A stretch of 35,291 nt of DNA from an uncultured bacterium (GTDB taxonomy: Bacteria > Bacteroidota > Bacteroidia > Bacteroidales > Bacteroidaceae), in assembly GCA_905216095.1 (NCBI GenBank), contig CAJMSQ010000026.1:1-35291 (forward strand), written 5' to 3'. Below, piece by piece: positions 8,071 to 19,131 of this stretch. The notes under the pieces are model-generated. The model had not been told where the DNA came from and made no database searches. It worked only from the letters and a program-made list of their open reading frames with translations. The stretch's first letter is position 1, and every line of letters begins with the position of its first letter. A program made the position numbers and the translations under genes.

Positions 8071-11000
8071 GAAAAAAATTATCTGGTTTTATTGCCTGCT
8101 TTGCGCACTGTCCTGCTGGCCGTGCTGCCGGCTGACGGCACAGACATTCCCCGCTGTCAGTGACGGCACGACAGAAAACTGGTACTACATCGTATTCAAC
8201 AGCGCCGACGACATCGTAGCCGCCAAGGGAGAGGGCGAGATTGCCGTCGTAGCCATTCCTACCGGCCGCGACGCCCAGCTCTGGAAGGTGGAAGGTACAG
8301 CCACCGCCGGTTACACGCTCACGTCGAAGTCGGGACAACGGTTGTACGTGAATCCGGCCACTTATTCCACCAACCTGCGCACGGCGGCCGCACCGACAGC
8401 CGGCACACGCTTCAACCTGACGCCCAACGGCGCGGGCTTTGAAATCATCCCGACCGGAGCACCTTCCTTGTCGATGAATCCATGGGGCGGCAACTCCGTC
8501 GGGGCACTGCTTGCACTTTACTATAAGAACGACCCGAACGCCATCGTACGCTTCGTACCCGAAGCCGAAATGGCCGACGGACCGGCTGTGTCCGTCATTC
8601 CCTATCCTGCCTCGGTAACAGCCGCCGACGGACGCTTCGACATGAAGACGCTCACCGCCATTGTCTGCACCGATGCCGAAGCCAAAGCCCCGGCTGAAGC
8701 CTTTGCCGCCGGTCTGAAAGCGGCCGCCGGCATCGCGCCCGTCGTGACAGACGACGCGGCCGCCACAGGTGTGACGCTGCACATGGCCGCCGATGCCACG
8801 ATGAAGGACGAAGCCTACCGCCTGACCGTCGGCAACGACGGCATTACCGTGGCCGCCGCCGGACGGGCCGGTTTCTTCTACGCCCTGCAAAGCCTGCGCC
8901 AGATGTTGCCCGCGGCCATCTACGGCGGAAGCCCCGACCCGCAGGCCGACTGGAGCATCCCGTGCGTCGAAATCGAGGACGAGCCGATGCTCGGACACCG
9001 TGGATTCCATCTGGACGTAGCGCGCCATTTCTTCGACAAGGACGAAGTGAAGAAACTGCTCGACGTAGCCGCCATTTACAAGCTCAACCGCTTCCACTGG
9101 CACCTGACCGACGACCAGGGATGGCGCATCGAAATTCCGGAATACCCGCTGCTGACCACCGTCGGCGCAGTGCGCAGCCGTTCGCTGACCATCAATGACC
9201 CGACCGGCGGCGTTGAATTCTACGATGACACGGAATACGGCCGCGGCATGTACTACACGCTCGACGACCTGCGCGAAATCGTCGCCTATGCCAAGGAACG
9301 CAACATCGAAATCATACCCGAGGTGGACATGCCCGGACACATGGTGGCCGCCATCGCGGCCTATCCGGAACTGAGCTGCGACCCGACGAAGAAATACGAG
9401 GTGCGCGTGGCCAAGGGCATATCGACAGACATTCTCAACATAGGCAACGACAACGTCATCGACTTCCTGAAATGCGTGCTCGACCACGTCTGCGAGGTCT
9501 TCCCCTACAAATACGTCCATCTGGGCGGCGACGAATGTCCCACGGGACAATGGAACAACAATGCCGACTGCCAGCGCCGCATCCGCGAAGAGGGACTGAG
9601 CGGCGTGCAGGAACTGCAACCGTGGCTACTGGAGACGCTCGGAACGTACCTGAACGAGAAGTACGGCAAGGAAATCATCGCCTGGAACGAACTGCAAGAG
9701 CACTGGCGCAGCGATTACACGCTGAATCCTGTCATGATGGACTGGCTGTGCACACCGGCCCAGTCGGCCGAAAAGGGCTTCCGCAGCATAGCCGTACCTA
9801 CATCACCCATGTATTTCGACCTGCTGCAGGCCCCAAGCGGCCAGATGGAGCCCGACGCACCCTACATGGGTGGCTACGGGGACTATTCGGTCAATTCCAT
9901 CGAGCGTGTATACGCCTACAACCCGCTGGGCTCGTTGTCCGAAGCCCAAAAAGACTTCTGCATCGGCACACAGGCCAACCTGTGGACCGAAAGCTGCACC
10001 TCGAACGAAGAGGCCGAGTACTGCTACTTCCCGCGCCTGCTGGCGTTGAGCGAGACGGCCTGGTTGCCGGCGGCCAAAAAGAGCTACCCCGACTTCTATC
10101 AGCGGCTGCAGCGGCAGGCCGACGTCCTCGACCGCAAGAACGTGCGCTACGCAGGCTATGCTTTCGAGAAACCCGAACTGACCCCGGCCGAGACGGCCAT
10201 GGCCGAAGCTGAACGTTTGCTCGAAGCCTCGCAGCCGGGCGCGGCAGGCTATCCCGCACAAGCGGCCTACGATGCGCTCGAAGAAGCGCTGGCCGCGTTG
10301 CGCCGACAACCCGGAAACGACGAAGCACTGACCGCCCTGCTCTCGCAGACCGAGGCCTACAAGGCGGCAGACCTCGTGCAGCCTGAAGCCGGCAAGTACT
10401 ATCAGATTGTTTCGGCCTCGGTTTATTACAAGAACCGCTATGCCGGTTCGTCCGTTTACGAGAAAGAAGGAAAACTGTTCTTCCACTACACGCAACAACT
10501 CGAGCCGGAAGAAATCTGGACATTCGAGGCACGGCCCGACGGAAGCCACCTGCTGCGCCATGCCTTCAGCGGAAACTACGCCGACATGCCGGCCTATGAC
10601 GCCGGTGTGGCGCTTTCCGAAACACCCGGCTGCGCCATCCGCATCGCGAAACCGGCCGCGTCGGAACAGTTCGCCTACACGCCCGGAACGGTCACCCTGT
10701 CCGACGCTGCGGCCACGGCAGGCAGCACCTCGGTGAAGCGTTTCTACGGAAAAATGTCCGGTCAGGTGGCAGCCTACGACGACAACGCCTCCGGCCGGCC
10801 GGGCACATGGCGCCTCGTCGAAGTCACCGACTTCCGCGCATTCCTGCAGAGCCTCGTCGATAAATGCGGACGCCTGCTCGAGACCGCCGCTCCCGGCGAG
10901 GCCGGACAGCCCACACAGGAAGCGTTCGACTTCCTGAGAAACTCCGTCATGCAGCCTGCCGAGGAGGCACTGGCGGCTACGGTCACGAAAGAGGTGTATG

Positions 11001-11605
11001 AACAATACGCACTGCTCTACCAGCAATTCCTTGACATGCCCCGCGCCTCCTATGCCGACAACCTGCGCGAGGACTGCCATTACTACATCTCCAACGCCTA
11101 TCACACGAGCAAATACGCCCGCGCCGATGTCGCTTCGGCCAAGGTTGTACCGGCCGACCTCTCGGCCGGCGACGACACCTTCCGTTGGCGTTTCCAAAAG
11201 AATAAGAACGGCACGGTGTCCATCATCAGCAAGTCCACCGGGACAGGGGCTTACATCGAAAGCGACGCCGCCGACCAGACCATCAAGACGGGTCGCGAAT
11301 ACCAATGGACGCTGAAGGAAGTGACCACCGACCTGGGCGCGACGGCCGTGGCCATCATCGACGGCAGCGGGGCCTACAGCTGGTACACCAACCCCGGGGC
11401 CTGGAGTTACCTGCTGACGAAGCCTTACGACTGGGGGGCTTCCATCTGGAACCTGACCGCCATCGAGGACGACCCCACCGGCATCGACACACCCGTGGCC
11501 GACCGCCGGAACGGCGCAAAACTCTACGACCTTGGCGGCCGACGCATCCAGCAACCCTCGAAAGGCATCTACATCACGGAAGACGGGCACAAGGTGCTGA
11601 AATGA
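8069..11605 (+). CDS. Secreted GH20 beta-N-acetylhexosaminidase, multidomain
   Basis: This enzyme removes terminal GlcNAc/GalNAc from glycans, probably host mucin or N-glycans. The 1178-residue protein has a signal peptide (1-25, ending TAQ). A beta-trefoil-like module (about 27-170, with QLWKV) is followed by a GH20b-type domain (175-305) and the catalytic barrel (about 310-690). The barrel contains HLDVARHFF, HWHLTDDQGWR and HLGGDECP, with the catalytic Asp488-Glu489 pair. Two helical linkers separate two further trefoil-like modules (about 775-915 and 1005-1135) beginning KYYQIVSA and CHYYISNA. The last 25 residues (YDLGGRRI...KGIYI...KVLK) resemble a short type IX secretion or envelope-sorting tail common in Bacteroidales. 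No SusC/D genes are adjacent. The glycan target is inferred from the family. Confidence 0.93.
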   Translation: MKKIIWFYCLLCALSCWPCCRLTAQTFPAVSDGTTENWYYIVFNSADDIVAAKGEGEIAVVAIPTGRDAQLWKVEGTATAGYTLTSKSGQRLYVNPATYSTNLRTAAAPTAGTRFNLTPNGAGFEIIPTGAPSLSMNPWGGNSVGALLALYYKNDPNAIVRFVPEAEMADGPAVSVIPYPASVTAADGRFDMKTLTAIVCTDAEAKAPAEAFAAGLKAAAGIAPVVTDDAAATGVTLHMAADATMKDEAYRLTVGNDGITVAAAGRAGFFYALQSLRQMLPAAIYGGSPDPQADWSIPCVEIEDEPMLGHRGFHLDVARHFFDKDEVKKLLDVAAIYKLNRFHWHLTDDQGWRIEIPEYPLLTTVGAVRSRSLTINDPTGGVEFYDDTEYGRGMYYTLDDLREIVAYAKERNIEIIPEVDMPGHMVAAIAAYPELSCDPTKKYEVRVAKGISTDILNIGNDNVIDFLKCVLDHVCEVFPYKYVHLGGDECPTGQWNNNADCQRRIREEGLSGVQELQPWLLETLGTYLNEKYGKEIIAWNELQEHWRSDYTLNPVMMDWLCTPAQSAEKGFRSIAVPTSPMYFDLLQAPSGQMEPDAPYMGGYGDYSVNSIERVYAYNPLGSLSEAQKDFCIGTQANLWTESCTSNEEAEYCYFPRLLALSETAWLPAAKKSYPDFYQRLQRQADVLDRKNVRYAGYAFEKPELTPAETAMAEAERLLEASQPGAAGYPAQAAYDALEEALAALRRQPGNDEALTALLSQTEAYKAADLVQPEAGKYYQIVSASVYYKNRYAGSSVYEKEGKLFFHYTQQLEPEEIWTFEARPDGSHLLRHAFSGNYADMPAYDAGVALSETPGCAIRIAKPAASEQFAYTPGTVTLSDAAATAGSTSVKRFYGKMSGQVAAYDDNASGRPGTWRLVEVTDFRAFLQSLVDKCGRLLETAAPGEAGQPTQEAFDFLRNSVMQPAEEALAATVTKEVYEQYALLYQQFLDMPRASYADNLREDCHYYISNAYHTSKYARADVASAKVVPADLSAGDDTFRWRFQKNKNGTVSIISKSTGTGAYIESDAADQTIKTGREYQWTLKEVTTDLGATAVAIIDGSGAYSWYTNPGAWSYLLTKPYDWGASIWNLTAIEDDPTGIDTPVADRRNGAKLYDLGGRRIQQPSKGIYITEDGHKVLK

Positions 11606-11680
11606 TACGTTACGGCCGAAAAAGAATGCCATGACAGACAGTCCGCAAAGGCGGAAAAGCTGAAAGGATGTTAATTCCGA

Positions 11681-11712
11681 TTTGCATTCCGACCGAAAAA
11701 TGCGTATCTTTG
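11681..11712 (+). promoter_or_regulatory. Consensus promoter of the 11.7-kb repeat unit
   Basis: TTTG (11681-11684), 20 nt, then TATCTTTG (11705-11712): a complete Bacteroidetes promoter in a convergent intergenic gap, with no gene downstream on the plus strand. The following CATACGAAAG resembles the sequence after the same element at 30327 and 35187. Confidence 0.75.
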
Positions 11713-11720
11713 CCATACGA

Positions 11721-11765
11721 AAGGAGTCCCATCCGCACATATCACGCGGTGGGACTCCTTTTTAT
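11721..11765 (+). terminator. Long intrinsic terminator next to the promoter
   Basis: An 11-bp outer stem (AAGGAGTCCCA / TGGGACTCCTT) and a 4-bp inner stem (CCGC / GCGG) are followed by TTTTT. Together with the promoter at 11681-11712 it would yield an RNA of only about 45-50 nt that is almost entirely this hairpin. It may also end transcription of the GH20 gene. Confidence 0.85.
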
Positions 11766-11793
11766 ATGCCTGTTTCCGCAGAAACCGGACGGA

Positions 11794-11873
11794 CTACATG
11801 CACAGACAGCCGCAACTACATGGCATGTAGGTAAAACTACATGTACATGTGGCGTGAAGCGGCCGGCATGTAG
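11794..11873 (+). repeat. Phased CTACATG/CATGTAG array A
   Basis: Four 15-bp units start at 11794, 11816, 11837 and 11859 (spacing 22, 21, 22). Unit 2 is the full dyad CTACATGGCATGTAG. Unit 3 is CTACATGTACATGTG. Units 1 and 4 keep only one good half (CTACATG and GCATGTAG). A small GTTTC/GAAAC inverted repeat (11772-11785) precedes the array. The rest of the 11606-12010 gap, between convergent GH20 and mnmA, shows only a weak GC-rich hairpin near 11973-12007. Confidence 0.75.
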
Positions 11874-12010
11874 GAAAAAGAAACACGGTTTCCGGAGAAA
11901 TCAGCTCCGTTCAATCCGGTTAAACATCCTTGTTACAAGTTAAAAATCCGCAAAAGGAAATTCCGACCACCATGCCCCGCCTGCGGGAAACGCATCCCTG
12001 CCGGGGCGCC

Positions 12011-13117
12011 TCAGCACCTGATTTCCCCGCTCCCCGCACAAATGCGCCCGTCGAGCGTATAGAGCACGCAGAACTGGCCCGGAGCGATGCCCTGCAAAGG
12101 GCTTTCCGGCCGGACAAGGAAGTCTCCGTCGGGCCTACGGCAGAGACAGGCGGGACAGGGCGCCATCGTATGCCTTATCTTGAACGCTACGGCGGCCATT
12201 TCCGCACCGTACCACGGGTCACCGGAAACGAAATGGAAGTCACGTACCAGGAACGCGCGGCCTTTCTCCCCGTCCGCCACACCGCGCTGCGACACATAAA
12301 CGATGTTGTGCTCCGTATCCTTGTCCGTCACATACCACGGACCGCCGGCCAGCCCCATGCCCTTGCGCTGGCCTATGGTCAGCGACCAGTATCCCTTGTG
12401 CCGGCCGAGCACACGTCCCGTTTCCCGCTCCACGATGTCCCCGGGCCGCGTCCCCATCAGGCGGCCGACGTAGGCGGCATAGTCGATGCGTCCGAGAAAA
12501 CATATCCCCTGACTGTCGCGCCGGCGGGCCGGAGGCAATTTCAGCGCGTCGGCCAGCACCCTGACGTCGCGTTTCATGAAGTCACCTACGGGAAACACCA
12601 CCTTCTGCAGGACTTTACGGTCGATTTGCGACAGGAAATCGGTCTGATCCTTAACCACGTCCGGCGAAGTGCCCAGCCACAGCCCGCCGCCCTCATGCAG
12701 CACACGCGCATAATGGCCCGTCGCAATGCGGCGATACTGATAGCCCGCATAATCCTCGAAAGCGCCGAACTTGACGAGCTTGTTGCAGAGCACATCGGGG
12801 TTGGGCGTCAGGCCGCGCCGCAGGCGGTCGATGACATACGCCGTCACCCGCTCCTCGTAAGCCTGCCGCAGGTCCACCACCTCCAGGTGCAGACCGTAGC
12901 GCCGCGCCAGCAACGAGGAAAATTCTAGGTCTTCCTCGATGCTGCAACCGTTTCCGCCATCGTCCGACCCTATCCTGATATAGAACAGGTCGGGGCGGAA
13001 ACCTTGTTCGCAAAGCAGATGGGCCGCCAGCGCGCTGTCCACGCCACCCGAGACCAGCAGGGCCATTTCGTTCGCGCCGACACCGATGGGCCGGTGCTCG
13101 TTCATGAACACGCTCAT
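12011..13117 (-). CDS. mnmA: tRNA-specific 2-thiouridylase
   Basis: MnmA installs the 2-thio group on wobble uridine 34 of Lys, Glu and Gln tRNAs. The 368-residue protein has the PP-loop SGGVDSA (23-29) that adenylates the tRNA. Both catalytic cysteines are present: Cys111 in NPDVLCNK and Cys206 in SQGICFLG. The conserved SLTIGQRKG and GPWYV segments come next, with the C-terminal beta-barrel after them. The start overlaps the metY stop by 4 nt (ATGA), so the two genes are coupled. An internal Met18 directly before ALLVSGGVDS could be an alternative start, but the overlap favours Met1. Bacteroidales often carry more than one mnmA paralogue; which one this is cannot be told here. Confidence 0.93.
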   Translation of the reverse strand: MSVFMNEHRPIGVGANEMALLVSGGVDSALAAHLLCEQGFRPDLFYIRIGSDDGGNGCSIEEDLEFSSLLARRYGLHLEVVDLRQAYEERVTAYVIDRLRRGLTPNPDVLCNKLVKFGAFEDYAGYQYRRIATGHYARVLHEGGGLWLGTSPDVVKDQTDFLSQIDRKVLQKVVFPVGDFMKRDVRVLADALKLPPARRRDSQGICFLGRIDYAAYVGRLMGTRPGDIVERETGRVLGRHKGYWSLTIGQRKGMGLAGGPWYVTDKDTEHNIVYVSQRGVADGEKGRAFLVRDFHFVSGDPWYGAEMAAVAFKIRHTMAPCPACLCRRPDGDFLVRPESPLQGIAPGQFCVLYTLDGRICAGSGEIRC

Positions 13118-14403
13118 ACCTGCTGCAGCGCCCGGTCAAGGTCGGCGATGAGGTCGTCGATATGTTCCGTCCCCACGGACAGGCGGACTGTGGCCGGCGT
13201 GATGCGCTGCCGTGCCAGTTCGTCGGGCGAAAGCTGCGAATGGGTGGTCGTATAGGGATGGATGACAAGGCTTTTCACGTCGGCCACATTAGCCAGGAGC
13301 GAGAAAATGCGCAACGCGTCGATGAAACGCCAGGCCTCGGCCTGCCCGCCCTTTATCTCGAAAGTGAAAATACTGCCTCCTCCGTTCGGGAAGTAGCGAC
13401 GGTAGAGCGCATGGCCGGGGTGCGAGGGCACGGACGGATGGCTGACGCCGGCCACCTTGGGGTGGCGCGACAGGAACTCGACAATCCGCAACGCGTTCTC
13501 CACATGCCGTTCCACACGCAACGAGAGGGTCTCGAGTCCCTGCAGCAGGATAAAGGCGTTGAACGGCGACAAAGTTGCCCCCGTGTCGCGCAGCAGGACG
13601 GCACGGATACGGGTGACGAAGGCGGCCCGCCCGGCGACATCGGCAAAGACCGCGCCGTGATACGACGGGTCGGGCTTGGCCAGCGTGGGGAAGCGGTCGG
13701 GAAAGGCTTTCCAGTCGAACGTGCCGCCGTCCACGATGACGCCGCCGAGGCTCGTGCCGTGTCCGCCGATGAACTTCGTGGCCGAGTGCACCACGATGTC
13801 GGCCCCGTGCTCGATGGGTCGGACAAGATAGGGCGTGGCAAAGGTATTGTCGATGATGAGCGGCACTCCGTGGCGATGAGCCGCCGCGGCTACGGCCTCG
13901 ATGTCGGTCACGTCGGTGTTGGGATTGCCGAGCGTCTCGGCGAACACGGCTTTCGTTTCGGGCCGGATGGCGGCCTCGAGCGCCTCGATGTCGTTCACGC
14001 TGACAATGGTATGCGAGATGCCTTGGTCGGCCAGCGTATGCGTGATGAGGTTGTACGAACCTCCGTACAGGTTGTCGGCGGCCACGACGTGGTCGCCCGC
14101 CCGGAGCAGATTCTGCAAGGCATACGTGACGGCGGCGGCCCCGCTGGCCACGGCCAAGGCCGCCGTTCCACCCTCGAGAGCGGCCATGCGCTCCTCGAAA
14201 ACGCCCTGCGTGGGGTTCGTCAGCCGGCCGTAGATGTTACCGGCATCGCGCAAGCCGAAACGGTCGGCGGCATGTTGCGAATTGCGGAACACATAGGATG
14301 CCGTCTGATAGACGGGGACGGCGCGGGCTCCCGTGGCAGGGTCGGGCTGCTCCTGCCCCGCATGAAGTTGAAGTGTCTCGAAGTGTAATGTCGCTGTTTC
14401 CAT
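13114..14403 (-). CDS. metY: O-acetylhomoserine sulfhydrylase, PLP-dependent
   Basis: This enzyme makes homocysteine from O-acetylhomoserine and sulfide in methionine synthesis. The 429-residue Cys/Met-metabolism PLP enzyme has an N-terminal FETLQLHAGQ typical of MetY, IYGRLTNPT, and the PLP-stacking region DNLYGGSYNL. Asp185 lies in IIDNTFATPYL, and the PLP-binding lysine is Lys210 in HSATKFIGGHG. The length (about 430) and N-terminus favour O-acetylhomoserine sulfhydrylase over cystathionine gamma-synthase or lyase, which are nearer 390. It is transcribed ahead of mnmA with overlapping stop and start codons. An Lrp/AsnC regulator is divergent. The promoter is at 14442-14473. Confidence 0.93.
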   Translation of the reverse strand: METATLHFETLQLHAGQEQPDPATGARAVPVYQTASYVFRNSQHAADRFGLRDAGNIYGRLTNPTQGVFEERMAALEGGTAALAVASGAAAVTYALQNLLRAGDHVVAADNLYGGSYNLITHTLADQGISHTIVSVNDIEALEAAIRPETKAVFAETLGNPNTDVTDIEAVAAAAHRHGVPLIIDNTFATPYLVRPIEHGADIVVHSATKFIGGHGTSLGGVIVDGGTFDWKAFPDRFPTLAKPDPSYHGAVFADVAGRAAFVTRIRAVLLRDTGATLSPFNAFILLQGLETLSLRVERHVENALRIVEFLSRHPKVAGVSHPSVPSHPGHALYRRYFPNGGGSIFTFEIKGGQAEAWRFIDALRIFSLLANVADVKSLVIHPYTTTHSQLSPDELARQRITPATVRLSVGTEHIDDLIADLDRALQQV

Positions 14404-14441
14404 AATGATAAAGTGTGATTAAAACGTTACGAATCATGGTG

Positions 14442-14473
14442 CAAAGTTATGTATCCTGTATTTTTCAACCAAG
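14442..14473 (-). promoter_or_regulatory. Promoter of metY-mnmA
   Basis: On the minus strand, CTTG (14470-14473), 20 nt, TAACTTTG (14442-14449), about 38 nt upstream of the metY ATG. It partly shares the intergenic region with the divergent lrp-like promoter. Confidence 0.7.
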
Positions 14474-14500
14474 AACTCTCGGAAATACGGAATAAAAAGC

Positions 14501-14508
14501 TAAATTTG
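14501..14508 (+). promoter_or_regulatory. -7 element of the Lrp/AsnC regulator gene
   Basis: TAAATTTG on the plus strand, about 78 nt upstream of the regulator start. The -33 half is not recognisable. Confidence 0.5.
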
Positions 14509-14586
14509 CATCATATTGCAGGCGAAACATTCGGAATAGGAATATCGAAGGCTTCGTTTGCAGAATAATATTCTTCTCTCTCTGTC

Positions 14587-15048
14587 ATGGAAAAACTCGA
14601 CAAGACCGACCTGGACATCCTGCGCGTGCTGCAAAACGACGCGCGACTCACCGTGAAGGAACTCGCGGCACGGGTGCATCTTTCGACCACGCCTGTCTTC
14701 GAACGCATGAAGCGGCTGGAAAGGAACGGATACATAAAGCGATATGTGACCGTGCTGGACGCAGAAAAGCTGAACCGCGGCTTCATGGTTTTCTGCAGCG
14801 TGAAAATGAGCCGGCTGAACCGGGATATCGCCACGAACTTCGCAGCCGTCATCCGCGACATCCCCGAAGTGACGGAGTGTTACAACATATCGGGGAGCTA
14901 TGACTATCTGCTGAAAATCCATGCTCCCGACATGAAGTACTACCAGCAGTTCCTGCTGAACGTTCTGGGCACCATCGAAAACCTGGACTCCATGGAAAGC
15001 ACATTCGTCATGGACGAACTCAAACAGAATTACGGCATCTCCCTGTAA
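14587..15048 (+). CDS. Lrp/AsnC-family transcriptional regulator
   Basis: This is a feast/famine regulator of amino-acid metabolism. The 153-residue protein begins with the winged helix (LDKTDLDILRVLQNDARLTVKELA, then HLSTTPVFERMKRLE as the recognition region). A RAM ligand-binding domain (about 70-150) follows, with EVTECYNISGSYDYLLKI typical of the family. Length and domain order are complete. It is divergent from metY, and the 183-nt gap holds both promoters. A role in controlling metY-mnmA in response to an amino acid is a reasonable inference from position. Self-regulation is also typical of the family. Confidence 0.92.
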   Translation: MEKLDKTDLDILRVLQNDARLTVKELAARVHLSTTPVFERMKRLERNGYIKRYVTVLDAEKLNRGFMVFCSVKMSRLNRDIATNFAAVIRDIPEVTECYNISGSYDYLLKIHAPDMKYYQQFLLNVLGTIENLDSMESTFVMDELKQNYGISL

Positions 15049-15200
15049 CGCACGGGGGCCGGACGGAGTTGCCCTGACCAACGGCACATTTCACCCGTCT
15101 CCGTCTTTCCAATCCTTTCCAATGTTTGCAAAATTGGAAAGAATTGATTGGGTTTATCCCCTTCTGCCAATCATCTCACGGCAACAAGGCCCGACAACAA

Positions 15201-15235
15201 GAAACGCAGCCTCGCCCGATGCGAAGCTGCGTTTC
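15201..15235. terminator. Bidirectional hairpin between lrp-like gene and nifJ
   Basis: A 15-bp stem with one mismatch (GAAACGCAGC paired with GCTGCGTTTC at the base) and a 5-nt loop lies between two convergent genes. On the minus strand it is followed by a T-rich stretch, so it is likely the nifJ terminator. A second AT-rich inverted repeat, CTTTCCAAT/ATTGGAAAG, lies at 15115-15141. Confidence 0.65.
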
Positions 15236-15271
15236 AATATTTCTATCTAAAGATTTCCGAAGACCGGTACA

Positions 15272-18823
<3,552 letters not shown>

Positions 18824-18942
18824 AATGGTTTACTATTATGATTTAAGAATTATATGTATTGTCTTTCGTGCCTTTACCTCCTGCCGGTCTCCGTCGGAGC
18901 GGTCAGAAAATCCGCTTCCGGCAGACGCGACCTTAGTATCTG

Positions 18943-18972
18943 CAAAGGTAGCACTTCTATTTAATTTGCAAA
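18943..18972 (-). promoter_or_regulatory. Promoter of nifJ
   Basis: On the minus strand, TTTG (18969-18972), 18 nt, TACCTTTG (18943-18950). This leaves an untranslated leader of roughly 110 nt before the nifJ ATG, in which no known riboswitch fold is recognised. Confidence 0.75.
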
Positions 18973-19021
18973 ACGGGGATTGCAAAAAAATATAACGGTT
19001 TCAGTGCCTCGCGGAATATGG

Positions 19022-19065
19022 AATAAAGGCGCGAACCGGTTTTTCCCGTCGTTCACGCCTTTATT
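19022..19065. terminator. Hairpin after the aroA-sprE operon
   Basis: AATAAAGGCGCGAAC pairs with GTTCACGCCTTTATT (one mismatch, 14-nt loop) about 70 nt beyond the sprE stop. The A/T-rich stem ends suit termination, but no long T-run follows on the minus strand. Confidence 0.6.
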
Positions 19066-19131
19066 TATACATACCGCCACCGGCGTATCCGTTGCCATCC
19101 GCCATGTGAAGGTCATTCAATCCTTTCCGCG

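Noticed and set aside
9803..11740. A 645-codon open frame antisense to the GH20 gene
   Set aside because: The GH20 frame carries signal peptide, catalytic residues and lectin-like modules. The antisense product is low in recognisable structure.
18824..18942. Riboswitch in the nifJ leader
   Set aside because: The leader of about 110 nt shows no motif of a known riboswitch class and no clear terminator/antiterminator pair.
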